Positions 1 through 8,771 of a DNA stretch of 64,000 bases are shown here, piece after piece. Positions within the stretch are counted from its first letter, which is position 1, and each line of letters opens with the position of its first letter. The translations under genes were made by a program, and so were the position numbers. The notes below the pieces were generated by a model. That model was not told where the DNA came from. It was given only the letters and a program-made list of their open reading frames with translations, and searched no databases. Origin of the DNA: CAVZMO01 sp963776195 (GTDB taxonomy: Bacteria > Nitrospirota > Thermodesulfovibrionia > Thermodesulfovibrionales > SM23-35); NCBI GenBank assembly GCA_963776195.1, contig CAVZMO010000022.1, positions 62,001 to 126,000 of the forward strand, in the 5' to 3' direction.

Positions 1-1123
1 GAAACTTCGAAAGCTTTTTAACCCGGAGATCAGGCTTCTTTAGAAGCATCCGGCCGATGATGGGCGTTGCGGCTATAGCAAAAAGGGGCAGGTATCTTAC
101 CGCTGTTAAAGAGAGCCCTCCCAAAAAAAAGACAATGAGTATTTCTTCCGGAGAGTTAGATGCGGCAGATACATAAGGGCTTTGTCGACCGTCATCCCGA
201 TTCAACAGAGGGGGAGAGACATCAACCCTTTTGCGGCTATTGAGCGCCCCTTTGGCGATCAGAAAAATATCCCAGGAGATCGACAAAAGAGATAGAGCAA
301 AGAGAGAGATTGTTGCAAAGAGGAGCATGTAATTTCCCTGGTGCGCATATGCAAAAGGCGAAAAATTCTCAGTCGTCTTATACGCAAAGGAAGCCTGTCT
401 TACGCTCAGCCGATAGATTGAAAGATATCCATTCGGGTTTACCAGACCAGCAAGAACAGTGACGGCAATCAAAAAAAGGAGCTTTTTATTGAGGGCGTGC
501 CCGCCGAGAATACCCTTCCGTGCAAGCAGCCGCCTTATGAGCTCCGAAAAGATATAAATCAGGGACACGACTGTGCCGAGGATAAAGCCGCCGTGGATGT
601 TCGCCCAGACAAAAAGAGTGATGGGAAGGAGATAACCGATCTTTTTCTCCTTTTTCAGGGAATCAAGAAGAAAAAGAAAGAAGGCAAGGAACAGAAAGGT
701 CATCTGATTAGGCCTGTCGCCCTTAAATACGATCAGCAGGCAGGCAAGGGGAAGGAGAACAAGGATAGAAGCAGTGATGCTCAACCCCTTTCCCCGCAGC
801 CGGAGCAGGACTATAAGGAGTATACATAGAGCGATGAGGAGCCTCAGTGCAATGATGCCGGGATAGTTTCCTGCTTTGTATGCTCCGTACTGGATAAGAT
901 TCGCAAGCCAATATTGGGTAAGCATTGTCTTTGCGGTAGCGACCTCTTTCTCTGACTGGAGAGACGTTGTGTAAGAGAAGGGGTCTTCTTTTGGTAATTC
1001 TTTATGTTCATAGATCCACTTTCCTGTAGCCAGATGCCAGAAAAAATCGGGGTCGTCGATGGGTGTAAGGAGGCTGAATAAAACGCCTGAGAGGAAGAGC
1101 AAAAGGACGATCCGCCCTTTCAT
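1..1123 (-). CDS. Polytopic membrane protein, C-terminus beyond window edge
   Basis: An open frame runs from an ATG at 1123 to the window edge (374 codons, no stop), so the C-terminus is missing. It begins with a hydrophobic segment followed by a DDPDFFWHLATGKWIYEH motif, then alternating hydrophobic segments, an ANIHGGF motif and a VNPNGY motif. The next gene has the same motifs in the same order, so the two are tandem paralogues. The pattern (long loop after TM1, many TM helices) resembles integral-membrane GT-C-like proteins often annotated as hypothetical TPR or mannosyltransferase-like. It starts 46 bases after the stop of that gene and is probably in the same minus-strand operon. Substrate unknown. 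Confidence 0.75.
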   Translation of the reverse strand, partial: MKGRIVLLLFLSGVLFSLLTPIDDPDFFWHLATGKWIYEHKELPKEDPFSYTTSLQSEKEVATAKTMLTQYWLANLIQYGAYKAGNYPGIIALRLLIALCILLIVLLRLRGKGLSITASILVLLPLACLLIVFKGDRPNQMTFLFLAFFLFLLDSLKKEKKIGYLLPITLFVWANIHGGFILGTVVSLIYIFSELIRRLLARKGILGGHALNKKLLFLIAVTVLAGLVNPNGYLSIYRLSVRQASFAYKTTENFSPFAYAHQGNYMLLFATISLFALSLLSISWDIFLIAKGALNSRKRVDVSPPLLNRDDGRQSPYVSAASNSPEEILIVFFLGGLSLTAVRYLPLFAIAATPIIGRMLLKKPDLRVKKLSKF

Positions 1124-1168
1124 CTCCTATAATTTCCATAGGGCGATTCTCTTAATGTGTCGTTACCT

Positions 1169-2287
1169 CTAATAACCGTACGCACGCAAGAATTCCAGCC
1201 TTTTTTCTATAAGAGCGTTTTTAGGATCTATTTGCAACGCCTGCAAATAAGCTGTCCGTGCATCAACGTAACTCTTCTTCGCCAGAAGGGCATCACCTTC
1301 AGTAATGAGGTAGTTTATATTCCCCCGATAATCTTGGGCCTTCAGGGCTGCCTCAACAGCAACCTCATTCCATAACCATTCTTTGGGCAGGTCAAATCTC
1401 TTCAATATCTCACTATTTCTGGCATTCTCTCTGACAAATATCAGGGATATATTGTCGAAATAGACCAGATGCCATTCCGGGTCATGAAGCAGGGCCGGGA
1501 TTAAAGGGACCAATCGGCCTGTAAAGTTTCCGACGGAGTAGGTAATGATAAAGTTTACGTCATATGCATTCAGATATGCTTTCCACTCGGGAAGCCCCGC
1601 CAAGTTTCCGGGATAGGCTTCCATAACCTTGACCTCTTCGAAAAACACATCACCTATCAGCCCTCTCCCGTCGATGAAGACCTTATAATCAGGATAGAGA
1701 GACCACATCAAATATCCACCCCAGACATAGGGGTTGAACATATTACCCTGTATCCTGTTTTCCTTCAGGAATTTCACAACGCCCTCAGGATAATTGTTGG
1801 CCTTTATGCCGCTTTTAAACAAGTTCGCATTGTTAATAATTATGATCAGCCCTATTGTAAGTATGACGGAAAAAAGCATATCGACTCTTTTCCCGGCCGC
1901 TTTCAAAATTTCTATCCGGGGGAGTTTGCTCAAAATGCCCAATCCGTAACGTGCAATCATGAGAGCGGCCACCGGCGAGAAGAATGGAATATAACGCGCA
2001 GAGGAAAGGCTCATAAACGTAAGGCCGGCCATAATTATCACATCCGTAAGATCAAGCTTTTTTATGTTGATCAGAAAAATCAGGATACTCAAAGATAAGA
2101 GAAGGAAGTAAATTAACAGATAGGTTTCATGAAAGCCCGAACGAAGGAGGAACAATGGCGACATAGACTCGATAATCATTCCCTTGTAAGAGCTTCGCTC
2201 GAATTCCAGAAGAACCGATAATACATTGAAGCCGTTCGGATTTATGAACGGCGTAATAAGAGAGAGTATTCCTGTTATCGACAGCAA
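1169..2287 (-). CDS. C-terminal part of a frameshifted membrane protein with a terminal TPR
   Basis: This is the downstream half of the gene whose N-terminus lies at 2127-3122. It carries the PNGF motif, several membrane helices, a soluble YNPYVWGGYLMW / FIDGRGL segment, and one TPR-like repeat near the end (KSYVDARTAYLQALQIDPKN). The paralogue at 1-1123 is unbroken across the equivalent region, which shows the two halves are one gene with a single-base indel at about 2280-2310. The apparent start at 2287 is an internal codon. Likely role: inner-membrane glycosyl-transfer or glycan-handling protein; the reaction is not known. Confidence 0.7.
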   Translation of the reverse strand: MLSITGILSLITPFINPNGFNVLSVLLEFERSSYKGMIIESMSPLFLLRSGFHETYLLIYFLLLSLSILIFLINIKKLDLTDVIIMAGLTFMSLSSARYIPFFSPVAALMIARYGLGILSKLPRIEILKAAGKRVDMLFSVILTIGLIIIINNANLFKSGIKANNYPEGVVKFLKENRIQGNMFNPYVWGGYLMWSLYPDYKVFIDGRGLIGDVFFEEVKVMEAYPGNLAGLPEWKAYLNAYDVNFIITYSVGNFTGRLVPLIPALLHDPEWHLVYFDNISLIFVRENARNSEILKRFDLPKEWLWNEVAVEAALKAQDYRGNINYLITEGDALLAKKSYVDARTAYLQALQIDPKNALIEKRLEFLRAYGY

Positions 2288-3122
2288 TTTTAACCGTTTT
2301 AAGGAAAGAGATTGTGCCGAACCTTTTTGTTATATATTTAAATGACTCTGCAAGGAGATAGCCGACAATTACGACTATTCCGGCGATGAACCCGCCATGC
2401 AGGTTAGCCCAGAGGAGCATGAGGAAAGGCAGGGGGAGGAGATAAAGGAGACTGGAGACTCGTTGAGACTTGTTGAGACTGACCCCCCCAAGGCCCACCT
2501 TATCTAAGGGGGGGATAAAAGTAGGCCCCCACTTGGCAAGGGGGGGAGCAGGGGGGGTGGTATTTTCAGTCTCCACAAGTCTCGATGAGTCTCCTTTAGT
2601 CTCTGTCTTCCTGAACCCTTCCAGCATATAGATCAGGAGAAAAGCAAAGAGAAAGGAGAAGAGCTGGGGTCTTTCCCCTGTAAAAGCATGGAGCATTATC
2701 ACCACTGGAATGAGAAGCAAGAGGGAAAGATAAAAGCCCCCGCCTTCTCTTCTCATGCCTTTATAAATCAACAAAATAAGAAGGGCGAGTATAGAAGCTC
2801 TGAGATAAATGATGCCCTGAAAGCCGGCAAGTTGATAAACCCCGTAAAAAATGAGTTGCGCAAGCCAATATTGCTTGAGGATGAATTTTATCCGTTTAGA
2901 TTCAGGGTTAACAGGGTCCTTCGGCAGGGAAGTATATGCAAACGGATCGGTTGCCGGCAACGATCCTGTCTGATAAATATATTGTCCTGTCTTTAAATGC
3001 CAAAAGAAATCCGGGTCCTTGATTTGGGCGGAAAAGAAACCGAAGATGAGAACAAATGCCATGATGAACAAAATGGTCCTGGAGATCCGGACCAAGATTT
3101 CATGTTTAATATTCTTATCCAT
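2127..3122 (-). CDS. N-terminal part of the same frameshifted membrane protein
   Basis: I place the start at the ATG at 3122 (MDKNIKHEILVRI), before the first membrane helix; an open frame extends further upstream but only through repeat-like sequence. It has the DPDFFWHLKTGQYIYQTG motif, a polytopic pattern and ANLHGGF, matching the paralogue at 1-1123. The last ~50 residues in this frame are out-of-frame sequence after the indel near 2290. Residues encoded by 2447-2605 come from a dispersed repeat inserted in frame (PPAPPLAKWG, PPLDKVGLGG), absent from the paralogue. Confidence 0.7.
   Translation of the reverse strand: MDKNIKHEILVRISRTILFIMAFVLIFGFFSAQIKDPDFFWHLKTGQYIYQTGSLPATDPFAYTSLPKDPVNPESKRIKFILKQYWLAQLIFYGVYQLAGFQGIIYLRASILALLILLIYKGMRREGGGFYLSLLLLIPVVIMLHAFTGERPQLFSFLFAFLLIYMLEGFRKTETKGDSSRLVETENTTPPAPPLAKWGPTFIPPLDKVGLGGVSLNKSQRVSSLLYLLPLPFLMLLWANLHGGFIAGIVVIVGYLLAESFKYITKRFGTISFLKTVKIAVDNRNTLSYYAVHKSERLQCIIGSSGIRAKLLQGNDYRVYVAIVPPSFGLS
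2447..2605. repeat. Composite repeat inserted in frame in a coding region
   Basis: A core of C-tract/G-tract palindromes (2481-2561) is flanked on the left by gagact-gttgagact units and on the right by agtctc-acaagtctc units, which are inverted with respect to each other. The same composite, F-type arms around a B-type core, recurs between genes at 5867-6120. Here it is 159 bases, a multiple of three, and it keeps the reading frame. Confidence 0.75.
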
Positions 3123-3179
3123 GTAAAGGCCCTCCAATAATTCTTCTGATGTACATATCTCCCTAAATAATCTCATGAC

Positions 3180-3262
3180 TGTCATTCCCGCAAGAGGGGG
3201 AGGCGTCGGGAAAACTTCTGAGGAGCACGACAAATTCCGGACTAAGCCGGAGATGACAGTGC
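3180..3262. repeat. Degenerate hairpin repeat (family A-like)
   Basis: The gap between two minus-strand genes contains a gtcattcccgc...ccggagatgac arrangement, related to the gtcattccggc...gtccggcatgac repeats that form the arrays at 34.7-36.5 kb. Confidence 0.5.
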
Positions 3263-3282
3263 TTACTGATTACCATTGCATT

Positions 3283-5088
3283 CTAATCCATATTTTGACT
3301 CTGTAATATTACTATTTCCGAAAATTTCTCCTGTCGATATTCTGTGCCTGCGTGAAAATCTCTCGCCGCCTCTTTTTCATATCCGAGTTTTTTGAAGATC
3401 ATTCCCCGGTTGTAATAATAATCGGAAGGAGGGGCGGCGGTCAGATCAATAGCTTTCGTAATATCATCAATAGCTTCCGGATAGCGTCTCGAGTTCCGAT
3501 TATAAACAAAGGCCCGGCTGTAATAAATATCCGGAGTATTCGGGCTTAAATAGATTGCGACGTTATAATCATTCAACGCATTTTGATAATCTTTCTTATT
3601 CGCATACATCGATCCCCTCAAGTAGTAGGCCGCGAAATCAACCTGGTTCAAATATATCGCCATCGAAAAATCCTCTATTGCAGAGTCCCAGTAGCCCCGG
3701 TCGGCATAAGCAGCGCCCCTGTTATAAAACGGTATATTGAGAAAAAGATATTCTTTCCCGGAATTCTTTCCCAGGACTTCGATTTCGTGGCTCCAGAGTG
3801 TTATGCCGTCTTTCCAAACTGCGATCTGCCTTGCCGTAGCGAACGATATAGAAAAAATAATAATAAGAGGGATGAAAAGAGAAATTGTTTTTATAGCTAT
3901 TTTACGCTTTTGCAAAGTTTCAAAAAGTAAACCTGCGGCGATGCCGATAAGAATGAAAAGCCCGATGCTCGGAAGATACATGTATCTGTCGGCGAATTCT
4001 TGCTTCCCCACTTGGACAATTCCGATGACAGGCAGCGTAGTCACAATATAGTAAACCCAGACCGACAACCATCCCTTTTGTTTTTTAGTTTTTAGAATGA
4101 ATATACAGGTTGAGGTAATTCCGGCGAGAACTAGGACAGGAACAAAATACTCAAAAGAAAAAATAGTTATTCTTGCCGGATACGGATAAAACGGTATCAA
4201 GTTGACGGGCCAAAAAGTCTTTTCAAGGTATACTGTCAAACTCTTCATGGCACTCAGCAGTCGTGAAGCCAGAGGCAGTCCCATAACAGACGCCATCGCA
4301 CCTCGTTGTGCGACAACAGTCACAAGGGAACAGGCAAAGCTCAAAAGGAAAAAAGGTATCTTTTCTGAAACCAGTTGAATGAGACATCTGAGATCTTTAA
4401 GTCTTTTCAAGGGATACCAGTCCAGAATGAGCAGGACTACGGGAAGCGTTATTATCATGGGCTTGCTTAGCAAGCCTAAGAAAAAAAATGCAAAACTGAG
4501 AAGATAATATTTTTGAAAGAAGTAAGAAACAAAATGGCCTTTTTTGTCGCCTGTATATTCAGTTGTCGCATAGTTTAAATATGACAATAAGCTGAGCAAA
4601 AAAAAGAAGGCGCTCAGCACATCTTTCCTTTCGGACACCCATACTACGGACTCCACATGAAGAGGGTGGAGCCCGAACAGAAGCCCGGCGGCAATACCCG
4701 CAACGAGTCTGCCATGACCCTTTCTCAAGGAAACATCTGTTCCGGCAATCTCCAACAGCCTTATCGCAAGTAATGTCACGAGAAATATGTTTATGCTATG
4801 AAAGATAATGCTTGTCAGATGATGTCCCATCGGATTTAATCCCCATACGCCATAATCAAGGGCATGGGACATCCATGTCAGAGGGTGCCAGTTAAAGGAA
4901 ACGAAGTTTGTGAATGACCATTTAATGAACTCCGGATTGAAATTTGTAATCATCTTGTTTTCATAAACATAAATGTTGTCGTCCCAGTCTACAAAAGCGT
5001 TTGTCAAAGCGGGCAAATAAATAATGAAGGTAATAATAGCGGTCGCCGAGGCGCTAACTATTCTGGAATTAAGGATTTTCTTATTCAT
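3283..5088 (-). CDS. Membrane protein with C-terminal TPR repeats (TMTC/GT-C-like)
   Basis: Predicted 601 residues. The N-terminal ~430 residues are polytopic (about ten hydrophobic segments) with a VDWDDNIYVYEN motif after TM1 and conserved HPLTW, GHHLTSIIFH and FGLHPLHVESVVWVSERKD motifs. These are typical of bacterial relatives of TMTC/GT-C O-mannosyl-type transferases, in which acidic residues in the first loop are catalytic. From about residue 455 there are four TPRs (YNRGAAYADRG, YYLRGSMYAN, YYSRAFVYN, YYNRGMIFKK). It overlaps the upstream GT2 gene by 8 bases, so the two are probably cotranscribed; a GT2 that makes polyprenyl-phosphate sugar would supply its donor. Acceptor unknown. Confidence 0.8.
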   Translation of the reverse strand: MNKKILNSRIVSASATAIITFIIYLPALTNAFVDWDDNIYVYENKMITNFNPEFIKWSFTNFVSFNWHPLTWMSHALDYGVWGLNPMGHHLTSIIFHSINIFLVTLLAIRLLEIAGTDVSLRKGHGRLVAGIAAGLLFGLHPLHVESVVWVSERKDVLSAFFFLLSLLSYLNYATTEYTGDKKGHFVSYFFQKYYLLSFAFFFLGLLSKPMIITLPVVLLILDWYPLKRLKDLRCLIQLVSEKIPFFLLSFACSLVTVVAQRGAMASVMGLPLASRLLSAMKSLTVYLEKTFWPVNLIPFYPYPARITIFSFEYFVPVLVLAGITSTCIFILKTKKQKGWLSVWVYYIVTTLPVIGIVQVGKQEFADRYMYLPSIGLFILIGIAAGLLFETLQKRKIAIKTISLFIPLIIIFSISFATARQIAVWKDGITLWSHEIEVLGKNSGKEYLFLNIPFYNRGAAYADRGYWDSAIEDFSMAIYLNQVDFAAYYLRGSMYANKKDYQNALNDYNVAIYLSPNTPDIYYSRAFVYNRNSRRYPEAIDDITKAIDLTAAPPSDYYYNRGMIFKKLGYEKEAARDFHAGTEYRQEKFSEIVILQSQNMD

Positions 5089-5857
5089 GTGTAGGAATAG
5101 TACTCAGCTTCCTTCCGTTTTTATCGAATATCCTGAAACTTTTCAGCCCGCATTTCTGCAACAGATACTTAGCAGTGGTAAAAAGAACACCGAAGCCGTA
5201 TTTCACGCTCCTTAAAAAATTTATCGACGATGCATCTTTGAAGTATTTGGTCGGGCAGCTTATTTCTCCTATCTTAAACCCGAAATAGATCGTCTGAACA
5301 AGCATCTCGTTGTCGAAGACAAAATCGTCCGAATTTTCTTCAAGCGGCAGAGTCTCTAAAACCCGGCGGCTGTATGCCCTGTAGCCGGTATGGTATTCCG
5401 ATAACTTAGCGCCGAGAATCAGATTTTCGATAAGGGTTAGCACCCGGTTTGAAACATACTTGTAAATGGGCATTCCGCCTTTCAGTGCGCCGCCCCCTAG
5501 TATCCTTGAACCTATAACGACGTCATAGTGGCCCGAAACGATCATCGACGCCATTGCGGTGACGAGCCTCGGAGAGTATTGATAGTCCGGATGCACCATC
5601 ACGATAATATCTCCGCCGAGATGCAGCGATTCGCTATAACAGGTTTTTTGGTTGGCGCCGTATCCGGCGTTTTTTTCGTGAGAGAGCGTTTTAATATCCA
5701 GATCTCTTGCTATCTTCAGGGTCTGATCGCAGGAAAAATCATCCACAAGAATCACATCGTCTACGTATTCATGGGGCAGGTCATCATAAGTCTGGCGCAG
5801 CGTCTTCTCGCAATTGTAAGCCGGCATAACAACGATGATCTTTTTACCGTGGAGCAT
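5081..5857 (-). CDS. GT2 glycosyltransferase, polyprenyl-phosphate mannosyltransferase-like
   Basis: 258 residues, a complete GT-A fold family 2 enzyme. The N-terminus has VVMPAYNCEKTL, then the nucleotide-binding VDDFSCDQT and the metal/donor region MVHPDYQYSP, an IGSR motif, and EYHTGYRAYSRR, all as in dolichol-phosphate mannose synthase-like enzymes. There are no C-terminal TM helices, as in the soluble DPM1 type. The ATG at 5857 is the obvious start. It leads the minus-strand membrane-protein operon and overlaps the next gene by 8 bases. The inferred product is a lipid-linked sugar used by the downstream GT-C-like proteins. Confidence 0.85.
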   Translation of the reverse strand: MLHGKKIIVVMPAYNCEKTLRQTYDDLPHEYVDDVILVDDFSCDQTLKIARDLDIKTLSHEKNAGYGANQKTCYSESLHLGGDIIVMVHPDYQYSPRLVTAMASMIVSGHYDVVIGSRILGGGALKGGMPIYKYVSNRVLTLIENLILGAKLSEYHTGYRAYSRRVLETLPLEENSDDFVFDNEMLVQTIYFGFKIGEISCPTKYFKDASSINFLRSVKYGFGVLFTTAKYLLQKCGLKSFRIFDKNGRKLSTIPTHE

Positions 5858-5866
5858 TTAATATTA

Positions 5867-6120
5867 TGGAGATTCGTCGAGATTCGTGGAGATGAAAATT
5901 GAGACTGGTGGACTGTAACATTTCAGAACTCCCCTCCTTGATAAGGAGGGGGTGGGGTGGTTGCCTGATTAATCACCAACTCCTTCAATAAAAGGTGGCT
6001 GCCCTATTACCACTTACCACCCCTTAATCCCCTCCTAAAATAGGAGAGGAGCTGTATATAGTTGGTTTCTATGAGTCTCAATTCAGTCTCCACAAGTCTC
6101 CACAAATCTCAATAAGTCTC
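5867..6120. repeat. Composite repeat: F arms around a family B unit
   Basis: Intergenic. Left arm of ggagattcg-tcgagattcg units (5869-5907), a B unit with two hairpins (cccctccttgataaggaggg at about 5931-5950 and cccctcctaaaataggagagg at about 6029-6050), and right arm of agtctc-acaagtctc units (6071-6120). Same layout as 2447-2605. The right arm overlaps the 3' end of the maturation protease gene. Confidence 0.75.
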
Positions 6121-6586
6121 GAGTTTTTCTACCCCAATCTCCTTCATCACGAGATTGATCAACACCGGAATGTTTTTCTCGATCAGGGGAGAGAGTTCCA
6201 TGCTGGCGTCGAGATCTTTCCGGCTCAATGCCAAGGAATACGATCTCGGGTTTCTTGCCCATAAAAGCGGCAATGGCTATGACATCGGAAAAGTCGATTC
6301 CGTGGGCCGAGCGAAGCAGCCCTTTTAGCCGCAAGTCCTTGTCTGTGAAGCGGAAAAGTGTTCCAGGCGGCGCGCCTGCCTTTACCGCATCCACGACAAT
6401 AACCTTTTCCCTGTCTTCGATAAAATAAAGCAGATCGAGGCCCTTTATCCCTCCGTCCAGGACTTCAACATCCGGCGGGAGGGACATCCGTTGCATTTCC
6501 TCGGCAACACGAACACCAACACCTTCGTCTTTCAGAATAATATTGCCTATTCCGAGTACCAGGATTTTTTTTTTCTGGGGTTCCAT
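6083..6586 (-). CDS. [NiFe] hydrogenase maturation protease (HyaD/HybD family), frameshifted near C-terminus
   Basis: The N-terminus (LVLGIGNIILKDEGVGVRV), the DGGIKGLDLLYFI segment with the metal-binding Asp, VVDAVKAG and the late SAHG motif are diagnostic of the endopeptidase that removes the large-subunit C-terminal peptide after nickel insertion. After FLGIEPE the frame is lost at about 6221-6225; removing one base restores a normal tail (DLDASMELSPLIEKNIP...) ending at 6109. As it stands the ORF reads into the neighbouring repeat and stops at 6083. The hydrogenase it should serve lies 8 kb upstream on the same strand, separated by glycosyltransferase genes. Confidence 0.85.
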   Translation of the reverse strand: MEPQKKKILVLGIGNIILKDEGVGVRVAEEMQRMSLPPDVEVLDGGIKGLDLLYFIEDREKVIVVDAVKAGAPPGTLFRFTDKDLRLKGLLRSAHGIDFSDVIAIAAFMGKKPEIVFLGIEPERSRRQHGTLSPDREKHSGVDQSRDEGDWGRKTRDLLRFVETCGD

Positions 6587-6693
6587 ATACAGACCTTTTC
6601 TTATTATATAATTTTTGGATTATAAAATGTTTAAAGAGCGCGTTGCTGAGTAGCACACTTCTTGAGTAATTCGTGCACTTGCATTCCATAAAA

Positions 6694-7680
6694 ATGAATT
6701 TTTATACTAATAAAATGAATATTCCTCTGCTGATACCGTGTTTTAACCAGTTGACATATCTACGTAATCTTATAAACTGGTTTCGTTTCTATTCACAGAG
6801 CGACATATATATTCTGGACAATGCATCATCATACCCTCCGTTGTTACAGTATTTTTCCTGTATTCACGGTCAGGATAATGTTCAGGTTGTTAGATTTGAA
6901 CGCAATGAAGGCTCCGATAATTTAAGAAATCTTATCGATGGGCGAATATCTAAGGCATATGAATACTACATTATTTCAGATCCGGATGTTATGCCTCATC
7001 CGTCCGTTCCTGTCGACTTTCTTGATGTCTTTAGACATTGCATTGATAATCTTGGCTACCATCACGTCGGTTTTTCTTTGAAAATTGATGATCTTCCGGA
7101 ATATATAGAAAATAAAGCACTGATTCTCAATGCTGAAGCTCCCTACTGGAGAAAAACGATAACGATCAGATATGGGGGACGGAATTACAGTGCCTATGAG
7201 GCACCGATAGATACGACATTTGCTTTATATAAAGCTGATGAGGGATGGGAGAAGCCGCTTCGCCCGGAATGGCATAATTCTTTGAGGATCTTTGAGGCCT
7301 TTCATCTTCCATGGTATATCGACCCCCAAAGAATTAATGATGAGATGGACTTTTACTTTAAGACTGCAAGAGGTCCGATTTCGATGTCTGGAAAGGCTTA
7401 TGACTTATATGCCAACTATCGCCCTTCAAAGTATATTCGTCTGCATGTAACGAATGAAATAGCAAAGGCACTTGGTGATACACATTTTATGAATGAGTTT
7501 TGCAAATATCTGAGCTTGAAGAACCTGGAGCTCCTTAACGTATTGGCAGAAATAAATGAACCGAAGTCGGCACATCGCATAAGCGATGACCTCATGGGTA
7601 AACTCTCCAATGAGGTTTTGATGTTTATGAGAGAATATATTTTCAGAAAGTCGGAGAAGGAAGAAAAGAATATATTGTGA
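6694..7680 (+). CDS. GT2-like glycosyltransferase
   Basis: One of few plus-strand genes in the first 37 kb. From the ATG at 6694 (alternative 6715, or GTG 6673) it encodes about 328 residues. IPLLIPCFNQLTYLRNLI followed by IYILDNASSYPP and the later ISDPDVMP (DxD-like) fit a family 2 GT-A domain. The C-terminal third is unlike common GT2 enzymes. Base composition is more AT-rich than the flanking TPR genes, suggesting separate acquisition. It ends directly against the convergent stop of the OGT-like gene. Substrate unknown. Confidence 0.7.
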   Translation: MNFYTNKMNIPLLIPCFNQLTYLRNLINWFRFYSQSDIYILDNASSYPPLLQYFSCIHGQDNVQVVRFERNEGSDNLRNLIDGRISKAYEYYIISDPDVMPHPSVPVDFLDVFRHCIDNLGYHHVGFSLKIDDLPEYIENKALILNAEAPYWRKTITIRYGGRNYSAYEAPIDTTFALYKADEGWEKPLRPEWHNSLRIFEAFHLPWYIDPQRINDEMDFYFKTARGPISMSGKAYDLYANYRPSKYIRLHVTNEIAKALGDTHFMNEFCKYLSLKNLELLNVLAEINEPKSAHRISDDLMGKLSNEVLMFMREYIFRKSEKEEKNIL

Positions 7681-8769
7681 TCATCTGCCTGACTTCTCCT
7701 CCACCGCCTTCAGGAGAAAGTATTCAAGTCCGGTTATACAGGTTCTATCTCCATAGATTTTGTGTTTGTTTGCCGCAATCTTCTCAGATACCAGCCGACG
7801 CCATTCGGCATCCTGCCCCAGCTTTATCGCCAGCCCAACGTAATCATCCACTGAGATTGCGATAGTTTCTTTCACATCCATCATGCTCAAAATAGCCCCG
7901 CTTTCCCTTCCCCTCATCAACAAACTCGGGAATGCGACGACGGGAAGATTGCAGTCGACTGCTTCCAATGTCGAGGTACATCCCGACCATCCTATGGGAT
8001 CAAGAAAAACCTGACACATCTTATTAAGAGCATTATATTTAACTTGATCAAGGTGCGGCAAAAAAACGACATAGTCATCTGCATTCAGATTGAACCGGCT
8101 GAACGCCCTGTTGATGCGCATATGGAATTGTTCTACTGCAATGCTTATTTCAGGCAAAGAAGAGAAGAGGAATTGGCAATCACCCGCCTGCAGGGCGATA
8201 CGGGGAAAGATCTCGTCATACTGGGGCAAGTATTTGAACAGTGTCTGGCAGCAGTGATAAAGGACGGATTCAGGACGCAAACCAAAATGGTCACGATCTA
8301 TGTCAATACCCGAAAATTCACAAGGCGTGTAATAAATAGAGAGGTTCGGCAGCCGTACCAGTTGTTCTGTATACGCATCGTTGCCGTCAGGAGGTTCCAT
8401 CAAATCACTGCTCAAAAAATAATCGATGGTGGGAAGGCCAGAAGTATCGGGATGCCCCCAGGAGACGCACTGGACAGGAGCCAGTCTGAGAGCCGCGAGC
8501 CTGACCGTGACGGGGTCCATGCCGATCTCCGGATAAATAATGGCGTGAAGTCTGTCATTAATGATCATATTGCACAGACCGGCAAAAGAATACACATTCT
8601 CAACAAACCGACCAAAATACTGCTTTGCGTTATCAGTCTCTTTATCTCTTATGTTGCCGGTGTAATAACCGTAGAGACGGACTTTTGTTTTATCAAAATT
8701 TTCCGCCCATCCCTTAGCTATGATTTTCCAGACCGGATGGGAATGAAAATATCCGGACACCATCCCCAC
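7681..8769 (-). CDS. O-GlcNAc transferase-like catalytic region (GT41), C-terminal half
   Basis: The frame starts inside the catalytic domain: VGMVSGYFHSHPVWKI is the beginning of the GT41/SPINDLY catalytic region, with INDRLHAIIYPEIGMD, APVQCVSWGHPDTSG and the C-terminal LDPIGWSGCTSTLEAVDCNLPVVAFPS and RGRES motifs that bind the UDP-sugar. The upstream frame (8772-9821) supplies the TPRs; in this frame the sequence just before reads AGEPIRVGMVS, so the two are one gene split by an indel at about 8790-8815 in a GCC-rich run. Predicted to glycosylate Ser/Thr of proteins, as bacterial GT41 enzymes do. Confidence 0.8.
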   Translation of the reverse strand: MGMVSGYFHSHPVWKIIAKGWAENFDKTKVRLYGYYTGNIRDKETDNAKQYFGRFVENVYSFAGLCNMIINDRLHAIIYPEIGMDPVTVRLAALRLAPVQCVSWGHPDTSGLPTIDYFLSSDLMEPPDGNDAYTEQLVRLPNLSIYYTPCEFSGIDIDRDHFGLRPESVLYHCCQTLFKYLPQYDEIFPRIALQAGDCQFLFSSLPEISIAVEQFHMRINRAFSRFNLNADDYVVFLPHLDQVKYNALNKMCQVFLDPIGWSGCTSTLEAVDCNLPVVAFPSLLMRGRESGAILSMMDVKETIAISVDDYVGLAIKLGQDAEWRRLVSEKIAANKHKIYGDRTCITGLEYFLLKAVEEKSGR

Positions 8770-8771
8770 CC

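Noticed and set aside
497..829. Plus-strand frame of 110 codons
   Set aside because: It lies opposite the membrane-protein gene at 1-1123, is Lys/Glu-rich by shadow coding and lacks any motif.
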